Assembly (NCBI GenBank): GCA_900114805.1 | Contig: FOZN01000001.1 | Location: forward strand, 558,001 to 622,000 | From: Agrococcus baldri | Lineage (GTDB): Bacteria > Actinomycetota > Actinomycetes > Actinomycetales > Microbacteriaceae | Reading direction: 5' to 3' | DNA: 64,000 bases | Shown: piece after piece, positions 11,584 through 19,675 of the stretch | How positions within the stretch are numbered: the stretch's first letter is position 1 | Layout: every line of letters begins with the position of its first letter | Notes under the pieces: generated by a model | What the model was told of the DNA's origin: nothing | The model's input: the letters and a program-made list of their open reading frames with translations, nothing else | Databases searched by the model: none | Position numbers and translations under genes: made by a program

Positions 11584-11617
11584 GTCCGGCCGGGGCGGTG
11601 GTGCGCCCCGGCCGGAC
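11584..11617 (-). terminator. Strong hairpin between pstS and pstC
   Basis: A perfect 14-bp GC-rich inverted repeat (GTCCGGCCGGGGCG and its complement, 6-nt loop) occupies the pstS-pstC gap. It lies inside an operon, so it is more likely a partial terminator or 3'-end stabiliser that keeps pstS mRNA more abundant than pstCAB than a full stop. Confidence 0.7.
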
Positions 11618-11655
11618 GGTGCAGCCCTACGGGCGTGCGGTGTGCGTGTCCAGTA

Positions 11656-12771
11656 TTACTGAATGCTGTCGACGACGGCGAGGATCTCGTCGCGCAGCGA
11701 GTCCGAGATGGGAGCGTTGCCCGCGTTCGCGGCGCCCGCCTCCTGGCCCTCGGCCGATGCGATGTACGAGAGGTAGCCCTTGACCAGCTCTGCCTGTGCG
11801 TCATCGGTGTAGTCGGTGCAGGCGATCGCGTACGAGATCAGCACGAGCGGGTAGACGCCGGCCTCGGTGGTCGTGCGGTCGAGGTCCACCGCGATGTCGC
11901 CCTCGTGGCGGCCCTCGACGCGCGGCGACGCGTCGACGGCGGCGGCGGCTGCCTCGGAGGTGAACGGCACGTACTCCTCGCCCACCTGCAGGGCGACGGT
12001 GCCGAGGTCGCCGGCGCGCGACGCGTCGGCGTAGCCGATCGTGTTCACACCCTCGGTGACGGCCTGCACGACGCCGGAGGTGCCCTGTGCGCCCTCGCCG
12101 CGGTAGCTCGCGGGCCACGTCTCGAAGACGCCCTCGCTCCAGTCGGACTCAGCGGTCGCTGCCAAGTACTCGGTGAAGTTCTCGGTGGTGCCCGAGTCGT
12201 CCGAGCGGTGCACGGCCGTGATGTTGGCGTCCGGCAGCGTCGCCTCCGGGTTCTGGTCGGCGATCGCCGGGTCGTTCCACTTCGTGATCTGGCCAGAGAA
12301 GATCTGCGCGATCGTCGCCGAGTCCAGGTTGAGCGACTCGACGCCCTCGACATTGAAGATCACCGCGATGGGCGAGATGTAGACGGGCAGGTCGACGGGC
12401 AGGGTGTCGGCGACGCACGCGCCGAAGGAGCCCGCGAGCTCCTCGTCCTTCAGGTAGGCGTCCGAGCCGGCGAAGCCGACGCCGCCGGCGATGAACTGCT
12501 CGCGGCCCGCGCCCGAGCCGGCGGGGTCGTACGTGATGTTGACGTCGGGGTTGGCCGTCTGGAAGCCCGCGATCCAGGCCTCCTGCGCTGCGCCCATCGA
12601 CGATGCGCCGGCGCCGGCGAGGTCGCCCGAGAACGACGAGCCGCCGGGAGCGGCGGACGCGTCGGTGCCGGCAGGCTCGTCGGCGGCCGGCTCGTTGGCG
12701 GCGCAGGAGCTGAGCAGGAGAGCGCCTGCGGCGGCGACGACCGCTGCGCGGCCGAGCTTCGTGAACTTCAC
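11656..12771 (-). CDS. pstS: Phosphate-binding lipoprotein PstS
   Basis: Periplasm-equivalent phosphate-binding component, tethered by lipid. The 371-residue protein begins with a signal peptide ending in the lipobox LLSSC (Cys near residue 23), followed by an acidic Ala/Asp-rich linker. The binding domain carries GAGASSMGAAQEAWIAGF, the AVHRSDDSGTTENFTEYL segment that contacts phosphate near residue 190, and a SYAIACTDYTD region. It is the first gene of pstSCAB. A PHO box and -10 box lie 76-130 bp upstream of the ATG, and a 14-bp hairpin follows the stop. Confidence 0.95.
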   Translation of the reverse strand: MKFTKLGRAAVVAAAGALLLSSCAANEPAADEPAGTDASAAPGGSSFSGDLAGAGASSMGAAQEAWIAGFQTANPDVNITYDPAGSGAGREQFIAGGVGFAGSDAYLKDEELAGSFGACVADTLPVDLPVYISPIAVIFNVEGVESLNLDSATIAQIFSGQITKWNDPAIADQNPEATLPDANITAVHRSDDSGTTENFTEYLAATAESDWSEGVFETWPASYRGEGAQGTSGVVQAVTEGVNTIGYADASRAGDLGTVALQVGEEYVPFTSEAAAAAVDASPRVEGRHEGDIAVDLDRTTTEAGVYPLVLISYAIACTDYTDDAQAELVKGYLSYIASAEGQEAGAANAGNAPISDSLRDEILAVVDSIQ

Positions 12772-12846
12772 GGTGTTCCCTTCGGAGTGCTGTGATGCAG
12801 GGCCTGGAGCGCCCTGGAATCGGCACGAACGAGCGCGCCGGAATTC

Positions 12847-12852
12847 ACGCTA
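12847..12852 (-). promoter_or_regulatory. Probable -10 box of the pst operon
   Basis: TAGCGT on the minus strand, 27 bp downstream of the two-unit PHO box and 75 bp upstream of the pstS ATG. The secreted nuclease promoter at 43920-43974 has the same 27-bp interval. Confidence 0.5.
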
Positions 12853-12879
12853 GGGAAGCCGGGTTTCGCGAAGGCCCCG

Positions 12880-12901
12880 CGCAGGTGAACAGCGGGTGAA
12901 C
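12880..12901 (-). promoter_or_regulatory. PHO box (two 11-nt direct repeats) upstream of pstS
   Basis: The minus strand reads GTTCACCCGCT followed immediately by GTTCACCTGCG. Two direct repeats with an 11-nt period and the GTTCACC core are the known PhoP-binding PHO box of streptomycetes. The rest of the 12772-13080 interval shows no gene. Confidence 0.85.
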
Positions 12902-13080
12902 ACGGGCGGCGGCAGCGCGCGGCGCCCGGGAAGCTGAGTGCCGGGCCGCGAACGCCTCACGGCGAGAGGCCGCTCGCAGCGGCGAATATTGGAGCCCGGG
13001 GTTACGCGGCCCGGCTCGTCCACACTAACGAGGCTCGGGCCGACACGCGGGCGGATGCGCTCACTGCGAACGCAGGAATG

Positions 13081-13677
13081 TCAGTTGACGTCGATGACGG
13101 TGTCCGGCACTTCCGGGTGGCCGTACGCGGAGCGGATGATGACCCGCTCGGGCTCGACGCCCTCGGGGAGCTGCACCGCGGCGACCGCGTCCGCGAACGA
13201 CGTGTCGTCGGCGAAGTAGACGTCGTTCTCCGCCGTCACGCCGATCGTGTCGCGCCAGTCGTAGGTCTGGCCGTCGTCGCCCTCGATGAAGATGTCGAAG
13301 CAGGTCCTGAAGCCGACGTCGCCCTCGACGTGCTCGGCGGAGATCACCACGCCGACGAAGAAGGTGCCCGGCTCGGCCTCACCGGACTGCATCGGCGGGT
13401 CGGCGATCAGGTTGGTGACGTCGAACGACCAGGTGTCGCCGAGCCCGTCGTCGACGGTGTACGGGTAGTCGCCGGCTGCGGGCTCCTGGCTCGGCTCCGT
13501 CGGCGCGGCGGTCTCCGAGACCTCCGGCGCCGACGTCTCCGGGGCGGGCGCGGGGGTGCTCGAGGGCGCGCTCGGCGCCTCCGGCAGTGCGGGCGGCAGC
13601 GGGAAGCAGCCCGTCAGCGCGATGGCGCTCGCCCCGATCACGAGGGCGGCTGCGAGGGTGCGGCGAGGCTTGGGCAT
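13081..13677 (-). CDS. Predicted lipoprotein with Pro/Thr-rich stalk
   Basis: The 198-residue product has a signal peptide with lipobox ALTGC (Cys near residue 23), then a Pro/Ala/Ser/Thr/Glu-rich linker (about residues 24-70) expected to cross the wall. A compact C-terminal domain of about 125 residues follows, with alternating beta-like segments (SFDVTNLIAD, GTFFVGVVISAEHV, CFDIFIEGDDGQTYD). The domain resembles the immunoglobulin-like folds often appended to actinobacterial lipoproteins, but I cannot assign a family. It is transcribed toward pstS from 309 bp upstream, on the same strand. Confidence 0.7.
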   Translation of the reverse strand: MPKPRRTLAAALVIGASAIALTGCFPLPPALPEAPSAPSSTPAPAPETSAPEVSETAAPTEPSQEPAAGDYPYTVDDGLGDTWSFDVTNLIADPPMQSGEAEPGTFFVGVVISAEHVEGDVGFRTCFDIFIEGDDGQTYDWRDTIGVTAENDVYFADDTSFADAVAAVQLPEGVEPERVIIRSAYGHPEVPDTVIDVN

Positions 13678-13761
13678 GCGAGTCTCCGAATCGTGCGACG
13701 GCCGCGACTGACGGCTCCGCCGAGCCTACGCCGCCGACCGGGCGGCTCGCTCAGGCGACCC

Positions 13762-14391
13762 TCAGGCGAGCGAGTCCGACCGCCACAGCCGAGCGCAGAT
13801 GCGCAGATCCTCGGCGATGTCGGTGAGCCTGGCCGCGAGCTTCGTGCGCGCGCTCGCCCGATCGGGGTGCGTCGTCTCGTCCTGGTGGGCGAGCTGCACG
13901 GCGCCCGCCGCCGTGACGATCGCGAACGCGGCGGCGCGCTCGAGCGCGAGCGCGAAGTCGCCGGCGAAGACACCGCGCAGGATCGTCTCCGAGAGCGTCC
14001 GCAGCTCGGCGGGCGTGGCCGGCGCCGGCACTCCCGCGACCACCGGTGCGGCCGTGGGCAGCGCATCCGCCCCCGCCTGGTAGATGTGCGCGGCCTCCTC
14101 GGCGCGCTGGGTCACCAGCGCATGCAGCACGTGCACCCGCCACAGCGCGCCCGGCAGCGAATGCGGGCGGGCGCCCGACCACAGCTCGGCGACGATGTCG
14201 ATGCCGTCCTCGCGCGCCACCCGCAGGATGCGCTCCGCCACCTCCGGGTCGGCGCCGGCGCGCACGCGGGCGAGCAGCGCATTCGCCGTCTCGCTCGCGA
14301 GCTGCAGCCGCACCACCGGGTCGACGTCGCCTTCCACGCGCTCGAACCAGTCGTTCGAGAAGCGCGTGGGGCGGTGGAAGTCGTCAGCCAT
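13762..14391 (-). CDS. Uncharacterised actinobacterial protein (209 aa)
   Basis: No recognised domain. The 209-residue product is mostly helical by composition (Ala/Leu/Glu/Arg-rich), contains one Cys near its C-terminus (LRICARLW), and has conserved-looking aromatic motifs at the start (HRPTRFSNDWFERVEG) and middle (LPGALWRVHVLHALV). Similar short proteins in Microbacteriaceae are sometimes named as RNA polymerase beta subunits; nothing here supports that. The ATG at 14391 is preferred because GGGAGG lies 10 bp upstream; a GTG at 14409 would consume that site. It sits upstream of the lipoprotein gene and downstream of the ectoine operon terminator. Confidence 0.6.
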   Translation of the reverse strand: MADDFHRPTRFSNDWFERVEGDVDPVVRLQLASETANALLARVRAGADPEVAERILRVAREDGIDIVAELWSGARPHSLPGALWRVHVLHALVTQRAEEAAHIYQAGADALPTAAPVVAGVPAPATPAELRTLSETILRGVFAGDFALALERAAAFAIVTAAGAVQLAHQDETTHPDRASARTKLAARLTDIAEDLRICARLWRSDSLA

Positions 14392-14421
14392 CGGCAACGA
14401 TCCTCCCACGCGGCACGTGCG

Positions 14422-14456
14422 AGGGCGCCGCCGAGCATGCAGCCCGGCGGCGCCCT
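14422..14456 (-). terminator. Terminator of the ask-ectABC operon
   Basis: Perfect 11-bp inverted repeat (AGGGCGCCGCC / GGCGGCGCCCT) with a 13-nt loop, 20 bp after the ectC stop on the minus strand and before the next gene. Confidence 0.7.
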
Positions 14457-14475
14457 GTGCGGCGGTCGAGGCGGC

Positions 14476-14868
14476 TCAGGCCGTGGCCGTCAGCAGCGGG
14501 TAGACGCCGTTCTCGTCGTGCACCTCGCGGCCGGTGACCGGCGGGTTGAACACGCACGCGCAGCGGATGTCGGTCTCGGCGCGCACGGTGTGCTTGTCGT
14601 GCTTGTCGAGCAGGTACATCGTGCCGGGCTTGAGCGGGAACTCCTCGCCCGTCTCGCGATTCACGAGCGTGCCCGTGCCCTGGTAGACGTAGACGCACTC
14701 GATGTGGTTGGCGTACCACATCTCGGTCTCGGTGCCCGCGCGCAGCAGGGTGTCGTGGAAGGAGAAGCCGACGCCCGCGTCGGCGAGCACGAAGCGGCGG
14801 CTGCGCCAGGTGTCGTGGTCGACGTCGTTGGCGGTGCCGTCGAGCTCGTCGATGTGGATGACCTTCAT
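14476..14868 (-). CDS. ectC: L-ectoine synthase
   Basis: EctC closes N-gamma-acetyldiaminobutyrate to ectoine. The 130-residue cupin shows the family start MKVIHIDEL, the metal-site region [19 protein letters not shown] near residues 48-68 and [24 protein letters not shown] near residues 85-110. The ATG at 14868 has AGGA upstream with proper spacing. It is the last gene of the operon, 40 bp after ectB. No ectD (hydroxylase) follows, so ectoine rather than 5-hydroxyectoine is the expected product, unless ectD is elsewhere. Confidence 0.96.
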   Translation of the reverse strand: MKVIHIDELDGTANDVDHDTWRSRRFVLADAGVGFSFHDTLLRAGTETEMWYANHIECVYVYQGTGTLVNRETGEEFPLKPGTMYLLDKHDKHTVRAETDIRCACVFNPPVTGREVHDENGVYPLLTATA

Positions 14869-14908
14869 GGAGTTCCTCTCGTCGTTCGGTTGGATGCCGG
14901 GCGGTGCG

Positions 14909-16195
14909 TCACGCCGTAGCGGCGCGCACGGCCTCGTCGAGCAGCGCGATGCCGCGCTGCAGCTGCTCATCGGTGATGGTCAACGGCGGCATGAGCTTGA
15001 TGACCTCGTCGTTCGAGCCGGAGGTCTCGACCAGCAGCTTGCGCTCGAACGCGGCGGCTGCGGCGCGGCCGGCGACGGCCGGATCCTCGAAGCGCACGCC
15101 GCGCAGCATCCCGCGTCCGCGCAGCGTCGCCCCGGAGTGCTCGGCGATCTGCTGCAGGCCCGCGTCGAGCAGCGCCGCCTTCGCCTGCACGGACTCGGCG
15201 AAGGCGCCGTCGGCCCAGAAGGTCTCGATCGCGGCGGTCGCGGTCGCGAAGGCGGGTGCGAAGCCGCGGAAGGTGCCGTTGTGCTCGCCGGGCTGCCAGA
15301 CGTCGAGGTCGGGGCGGATCAGCGTCAGTGCCATCGGCATGCCCAGGCCCGACAGCGACTTCGACAGCGTGATGATGTCCGGCGTGATGCCGGCCTCCTC
15401 GAACGCGAAGAAGGTGCCCGTGCGACCGCAGCCGGCCTGGATCTCGTCCAGGATCAGCACCACGTCGAAGCGCTTGCAGAGGTCGGCGAGGCGGCGCAGC
15501 CATTCGGGGCTCGCGGCGCGGAGGCCGCCCTCCCCCTGCACGGGTTCGACGATGACGCCGGCGGGCAGGTCGATGCCGGAGCCGCTGTCGGACCAGACCC
15601 GCTCGAGCCAGGCGATCGCGTCCATCCCCGGCTCCTCATAGGGGGCGGTGACGCCGAAGGGCAGCGGCACGCCGGCGGCGGCGCGCTTCTTGGCGTTGCC
15701 GGTGACGGCGAGCGAGCCGAGCGTCATGCCGTGGAAGGCGTTGGTGAACGAGACGATGTCCCGCCGGCCGGTGGCCTTGCGGGCCGTCTTCAGCGCCGCC
15801 TCGACCGCGTTCGTGCCGGTCGGCCCGGGGAAGAGCACCCGGTGCTCGAGCCCGCGCGGCGCCAGGATGTGCCGCTCGAACGCCTCCAGGAACGCGCGCT
15901 TGGCGGGCGTGTGGGTGTCGAGCGAGTGCACGACGGCGCCGCTGGCGAGATAGTCGATCGCCACCTGCTGCAGCATCGGGTGGTTGTGCCCGTAGTTGAG
16001 CGCGCCTGCGCCGGCGAAGAAGTCGAGGTAGGTCTCGCCCTGCTCGCTCACCTGCTCGGCGCCTGAGGCGCTCGCGAACACCGCGGGCCACGATCGCGCG
16101 TAGGACCGGACCGCGGATTCGCGACGCTCGAAAGCGCTGGTGTCGCCGATGCCGCCTGCAGGCGTCTCGGCCGGAGTTGTGGTGGTGGTGCTCAT
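14909..16195 (-). CDS. ectB: Diaminobutyrate--2-oxoglutarate transaminase
   Basis: EctB is the PLP-dependent aminotransferase that converts aspartate semialdehyde to L-2,4-diaminobutyrate using glutamate. The 428-residue product is the usual length and has [12 protein letters not shown] near residue 58, [14 protein letters not shown] near residue 250 and the PLP-lysine segment [17 protein letters not shown] near residue 285. The ATG at 16195 overlaps the ectA stop by four bases (ATGA). Its substrate is produced downstream of aspartokinase, encoded first in this same operon. Confidence 0.96.
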   Translation of the reverse strand: MSTTTTTPAETPAGGIGDTSAFERRESAVRSYARSWPAVFASASGAEQVSEQGETYLDFFAGAGALNYGHNHPMLQQVAIDYLASGAVVHSLDTHTPAKRAFLEAFERHILAPRGLEHRVLFPGPTGTNAVEAALKTARKATGRRDIVSFTNAFHGMTLGSLAVTGNAKKRAAAGVPLPFGVTAPYEEPGMDAIAWLERVWSDSGSGIDLPAGVIVEPVQGEGGLRAASPEWLRRLADLCKRFDVVLILDEIQAGCGRTGTFFAFEEAGITPDIITLSKSLSGLGMPMALTLIRPDLDVWQPGEHNGTFRGFAPAFATATAAIETFWADGAFAESVQAKAALLDAGLQQIAEHSGATLRGRGMLRGVRFEDPAVAGRAAAAAFERKLLVETSGSNDEVIKLMPPLTITDEQLQRGIALLDEAVRAATA

Positions 16196-16731
16196 CGGAT
16201 TGCCTCCTCAAGTGCGTCGAGCGCCTCGGTCTCCTCGCGCGGCTCGGGCCGCAGCGGGGCGATGCGATGCAGGAGCTCAGCCTCCCACTCGCCCTCGGTG
16301 CCGGGGAAGTGCTCGGGTGCGAACAGGTCGGTGACGGTGTGCTCGGCGCCGCGTCGCTCGGCGAAGGACGCGAACAGCCGCACCGATGCCTCGTTGGCTC
16401 GGGTGATGGTGGTCTCGACCGCGGCCGCCCCGGTGCGCGAGGCGAGCTCGTCGAGCATCCGGCCGGCGATCCCGCGGCCGCGCTGCGACTCGTCGACCGC
16501 GACCTGCCAGATCATCAGCGTGGTCGGATCCTCGGGCCGCAGGAACCCGGTGACGAAGCCGACGAGCTCGTCGTCGACATCCGCCACCACTGTGGTCTCG
16601 CGGAAGTCGCGCGCCCACAGCATGTAGGCGTAGGGCGTGTTGAGGTCGAGCCGCTCGCTGTCGCGGGCCAGCTCCCACAGCTGCGCGCCCTCGTCGGGTC
16701 GCGGGGCGCGGAAGGCGATGGTGCCGATCAT
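16192..16731 (-). CDS. ectA: L-2,4-diaminobutyric acid acetyltransferase
   Basis: EctA is a GNAT that acetylates the gamma-amino group of diaminobutyrate. The 179-residue product shows the family opening FRAPRPDEGAQLWELARDS, the NTPYAYMLWARDF segment and the acetyl-CoA loop QRGRGIAGRML near residue 93, then a LFAPEHFPGTEGEWEAELL tail typical of EctA. Start (16731) and stop both overlap neighbours by four bases, giving an unbroken coupled chain ask-ectA-ectB. Confidence 0.95.
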   Translation of the reverse strand: MIGTIAFRAPRPDEGAQLWELARDSERLDLNTPYAYMLWARDFRETTVVADVDDELVGFVTGFLRPEDPTTLMIWQVAVDESQRGRGIAGRMLDELASRTGAAAVETTITRANEASVRLFASFAERRGAEHTVTDLFAPEHFPGTEGEWEAELLHRIAPLRPEPREETEALDALEEAIR

Positions 16732-18062
16732 GCGGCCGCCTCGCCGTGCACGACGGCGAGCTCGACCGCATCGAGCCCGAACGCGCCGTGCAGCACCCGG
16801 GTCGCGTGCTCGAGCTGCTCTAGCGGCACGACCACCGACAGCCGGATCTCGCTCTGCGCGATGAGGTGCACCGTGATGCCCTCGGCGCTGAGCGCCTCGA
16901 ACAGTTGCGCCGACACCTGCGGGGTCGAGCGCATGCCGTCGCCGACGACGGAGACCTTGCCGACGTCGTCGGTGAGCGTGAGGGTCGCGAACCCCAGCCG
17001 GTCCTGCTCGCGCTGCAGCGCCTTGGCGGCACGGGTGGCGTCCTCCATCGGCAGCGCGAACGAGAAGTCGATCAGGCCGGTGTCGGCGGCGGTGTGCGTC
17101 TGGCCCACCATGTCGACGGTCGCGACGGCGCCGGTGATGACGGCGAAGATGGCGGCGGCGGTGCCGGGCACGTCGGGCGCGCCCACCACCGTCAGCATGG
17201 ACTGGTCGTCGGTGTGCGTGACTCCGCTGATGATGGGCTGCTCCACGGGGCTCTCCTCGAGGTCGGCGTGCTGGTGGACGGATGCGTGGGGGTCGCTTGA
17301 GAGCGGATCGGCGGCGAGGGCGGTGGCGACGGGGTCGTCGGAGATCCAGGTGCCCTCGGTCTCCCCGAAGCTCGAGCGCACGTGCAGGCTGACGCCGTGG
17401 CGGCGAGCGATCTCCACCGAGCGGCGGTGCAGCACTTTCGCGCCGTGCGCGGTGAGCTCGAGCGCCTCCTCGGTCGAGAGGTACGGCAGCCGCTGCGCGT
17501 GCGGCACCACACGCGGGTCGGCGGTGTAGAGGCCGTCGACGTCGGTGCAGATCTCGCACACCTCGGCGCCGAGTGCGGCGGCGAGCGCGACCGCGGTCGT
17601 GTCGGAGCCGCCGCGACCGAGCGTCGTGACGTCCTCGTCGTCGTTGCCGCCCTGGAAGCCGGCGACGATCGGGATCACGCCCGCCGCGATGGCGTCGGCG
17701 ATGCGCGCGGGCTGCACGTCGAGGATGCGCGCGTCGCCGAACGCCTGATCGGTGCGCAGTCCGGCCTGCACGCCGGTGAACGAGGCGGCCTCGTGCCCGA
17801 GCTCGTGCAGCGCCATCGCCAGCAGCGAGGTCGAGATGCGCTCACCGGCGGTCAGCAGCATGTCGAGCTCGCGCGCCACCGGTTCGGAGGAGACCCCTCG
17901 TGCCAGCTGCAGCAGCTCATCGGTGGTGTCGCCCATCGCCGAGACCACGATCGCCACGTCGTGGCCGGCCTCGCGGGTGGCTGCGATGCGACGCGCGACC
18001 ATGCGCAGTCGGTCGGAATCGGCGACGGACGAACCGCCGTACTTCTGCACGATCAGGGGCAT
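16728..18062 (-). CDS. lysC: Aspartate kinase, first gene of the ectoine operon
   Basis: Aspartokinase phosphorylates L-aspartate, feeding lysine, threonine, methionine and here ectoine synthesis. The 444-residue product has the ATP/aspartate motif KYGGSSVAD at residues 7-15 and TTLGRGGSDTTAVALAAALG near residue 146, then two ACT domains in the C-terminal third. A segment of roughly 30 residues rich in Asp/Ser/His (about residues 243-275) precedes the ACT domains and is not usual in actinobacterial LysC. The stop overlaps ectA by four bases, and no asd gene follows; normally lysC is followed by asd. The start is preceded by GAGGAGATGC. A TTGCGA-N16-TAGCGT promoter lies about 100 bp upstream. 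Confidence 0.93.
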   Translation of the reverse strand: MPLIVQKYGGSSVADSDRLRMVARRIAATREAGHDVAIVVSAMGDTTDELLQLARGVSSEPVARELDMLLTAGERISTSLLAMALHELGHEAASFTGVQAGLRTDQAFGDARILDVQPARIADAIAAGVIPIVAGFQGGNDDEDVTTLGRGGSDTTAVALAAALGAEVCEICTDVDGLYTADPRVVPHAQRLPYLSTEEALELTAHGAKVLHRRSVEIARRHGVSLHVRSSFGETEGTWISDDPVATALAADPLSSDPHASVHQHADLEESPVEQPIISGVTHTDDQSMLTVVGAPDVPGTAAAIFAVITGAVATVDMVGQTHTAADTGLIDFSFALPMEDATRAAKALQREQDRLGFATLTLTDDVGKVSVVGDGMRSTPQVSAQLFEALSAEGITVHLIAQSEIRLSVVVPLEQLEHATRVLHGAFGLDAVELAVVHGEAAA

Positions 18063-18164
18063 GCATCTCCTCGGTCGATGATCGGGGGGTGCCAGTGGGC
18101 GCGAGCCGGTCGGCGCGTGCGAGTCATCCAGGCGTTGCAGCCGGGACTCAGCGAACGGTCATCG

Positions 18165-18192
18165 ACGCTACCGAGATCTCGATCGATCGCAA
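18165..18192 (-). promoter_or_regulatory. Predicted promoter of the ask-ectABC operon
   Basis: Minus strand TTGCGA (18192-18187), 16 bp, TAGCGT (18170-18165). Transcription would start near 18158, giving a leader of about 95 nt. The rest of 18063-18359 shows no gene. Confidence 0.5.
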
Positions 18193-18359
18193 CCGTGTTC
18201 GCCCTTGGGGCACCGGGATCGCGTCGTGCTACGCGCGTGGGCGCGCGCATATGAAGAGGCATCGCACCGCCGCAGATGACGAGCGGGCAACGATTCCGCG
18301 CCGGCGGCGTGTCTCGGGCGTGTCCCCGTGCCCCCTTCGCGCCGTTACCCTGGATGCGC

Positions 18360-18432
18360 GGGCCTGTAGCTCAGTCGGTAGAGCATCGGACTTTTAATCC
18401 GTCGGTCGTGGGTTCGAGCCCCACCGGGCCCA
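18360..18432 (+). tRNA. tRNA-Lys (UUU)
   Basis: A 73-nt cloverleaf: 7-bp acceptor stem GGGCCTG/CGGGCCC, D arm GCTC/GAGC, anticodon loop CTTTTAA (anticodon TTT), T arm GTGGG-TTCGAGC-CCCAC and discriminator A. The CCA end is not encoded (CGC follows). The outermost anticodon-stem pair is T-T. A TACCCT box at 18346-18351 could be the -10. Confidence 0.97.
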
Positions 18433-18448
18433 CGCGAGGTGATGCCGC

Positions 18449-19141
18449 ATGACCGAGAAGGTCGATCTGAAGCGACAGCTCGACGCCTATCGCGCGAAGC
18501 GGGGCGAGTTCCGGCTGGTCGAGGTGCCGCCGCTGCAGTACCTGATGATCGACGGGCACGGCGACCCGAACGCCGCGCCCGCCTACCGCGAGGCGCTCGA
18601 GGCGCTCTACCCGCTCGCCTACGCGCTGAAGTTCGCGAGCAGGCGCGAGCTCGGCCGCGACTACGTCGTCATGCCGTTCGAGGGCCTGTGGTCAGCGGCC
18701 GACATGGATGCCTTCACCGTCGCCCGCGACAAGTCGCGGTGGGACTGGACGCTGCTGATGCTGGTGCCCGACTGGATCGATCGCGCGCTCGTCGACAAGG
18801 CGGCGGATGCGGTGCGCACGAAGGGCGCGCCCGTGCGGCTCGACGAGATCCGGCTCGCGCCGCTCGAGGAGGGCCGCTGCGTGCAGACGCTGCACGTGGG
18901 CGCCTTCGACGACGAGGGGCCGGTGCTCGAGCGGATGCACGCGTGGCTCGAGGCCGAGGGGCTCCGCATGAGCGGCCGGCACCACGAGATCTACCTCAGC
19001 GACGCCCGCCGGGTGGAGCCGGCGAGGCTGCGCACGATCCTGCGTCAGCCGGTGGCTGCGCCCGTCGTGGGGCAGCGGCGCGAGCTCCGGCTGGCTGGCA
19101 TGGCAGTTCAGGTCGGCGAGCAGCAGCCTCAGCAGGGCTGA
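18449..19141 (+). CDS. GyrI-like small-molecule-binding domain protein
   Basis: GyrI-like domains (SOUL/BacR-type fold) bind small hydrophobic ligands, and stand-alone versions are common in actinobacteria. The 230-residue product begins KVDLKRQLDAYRAKRGEFRLV and includes LQYLMIDGHGDPNAAPAYREAL and HVGAFDDEGPVLERMHAWLE, all typical. The family normally ends at about the point of LRTILRQPV (near residue 203); here 27 extra residues (from AAPVV to the stop) follow that look unlike the rest. The start is 16 bp after tRNA-Lys. Function of the ligand-binding domain is not known from sequence alone. Confidence 0.82.
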   Translation: MTEKVDLKRQLDAYRAKRGEFRLVEVPPLQYLMIDGHGDPNAAPAYREALEALYPLAYALKFASRRELGRDYVVMPFEGLWSAADMDAFTVARDKSRWDWTLLMLVPDWIDRALVDKAADAVRTKGAPVRLDEIRLAPLEEGRCVQTLHVGAFDDEGPVLERMHAWLEAEGLRMSGRHHEIYLSDARRVEPARLRTILRQPVAAPVVGQRRELRLAGMAVQVGEQQPQQG

Positions 19142-19331
19142 CTCCTCGCGCATGAGCCGTGCGAGCCGCGTCGTCTGCGCCAGATGGTCGTCGGCGCACT
19201 CGGGCTCCCACTCGGTCGCCGCGACGATCACCTCGAAGGGCTGCCGGGGATGCAGGATCGCACGCTCGCGCGCCCGGCTCAGTCGCCCGTGACACACGAG
19301 CTGGCGCAGTGCGGCAGCCGGCGGCAGTCGC

Positions 19332-19649
19332 CTACGCGACGCGCACGAGCCGGATGCGCCAGCGCTCCGGGCCGCGGTCGAGGTAGTCGACCTCGAAGGC
19401 ATCCGGGTGGCGCTGGCCGAGCTGCGTCAGCAGCGGCACGGGATCGTGCGTCGCGGAGATGATCATCCCGCTGCCGCGCTGCAGCGCGTCGAGTGCGCCG
19501 AAGATGGCGGCGTGGCGCACGGCGTGCGGGATCGTCTGCACATCGAGCTCGGGCATGGTGTCGTCGTGCTCGCCGCACGCGCAGGCGTGGGCGGCGGCGG
19601 GGGCCTCGTTCGCGTCGTCGAGGCTGCGGTGGATCTGGATATCGGCCAT
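19332..19649 (-). CDS. DUF2249 protein with Cys/His-rich N-terminus
   Basis: DUF2249 proteins are small SirA/TusA-like folds often found beside nitrogen-oxide and cytochrome genes. This 105-residue protein has the DUF2249 body from about residue 33 (LDVQTIPHAVRHAAIFGALDAL, then DPVPLLTQLGQRHPDAFEVDYL). Ahead of it is a short HACACGEHDD segment that could bind metal. It is divergent from the SufR-like regulator, only 26 bp away, and a TAAATT box ends 6 bp before its ATG, implying a leaderless mRNA. The context (regulator, NnrS-like protein, NirK fusion) suggests a role in NO/nitrite metabolism. Confidence 0.85.
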   Translation of the reverse strand: MADIQIHRSLDDANEAPAAAHACACGEHDDTMPELDVQTIPHAVRHAAIFGALDALQRGSGMIISATHDPVPLLTQLGQRHPDAFEVDYLDRGPERWRIRLVRVA

Positions 19650-19655
19650 GCCCAG

Positions 19656-19673
19656 AATTTACTACAATAAGTA
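19656..19673. promoter_or_regulatory. Overlapping divergent leaderless promoters with inverted repeat
   Basis: Minus-strand -10 TAAATT (19661-19656) ends 6 bp before the DUF2249 ATG; plus-strand -10 TACAAT (19663-19668) ends 7 bp before the regulator GTG. TACT-N6-AGTA (19660-19673) overlies the plus-strand box and abuts the other, so one bound dimer could block both. The stretch is conspicuously AT-rich for this genome. Confidence 0.65.
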
Positions 19674-19675
19674 CC

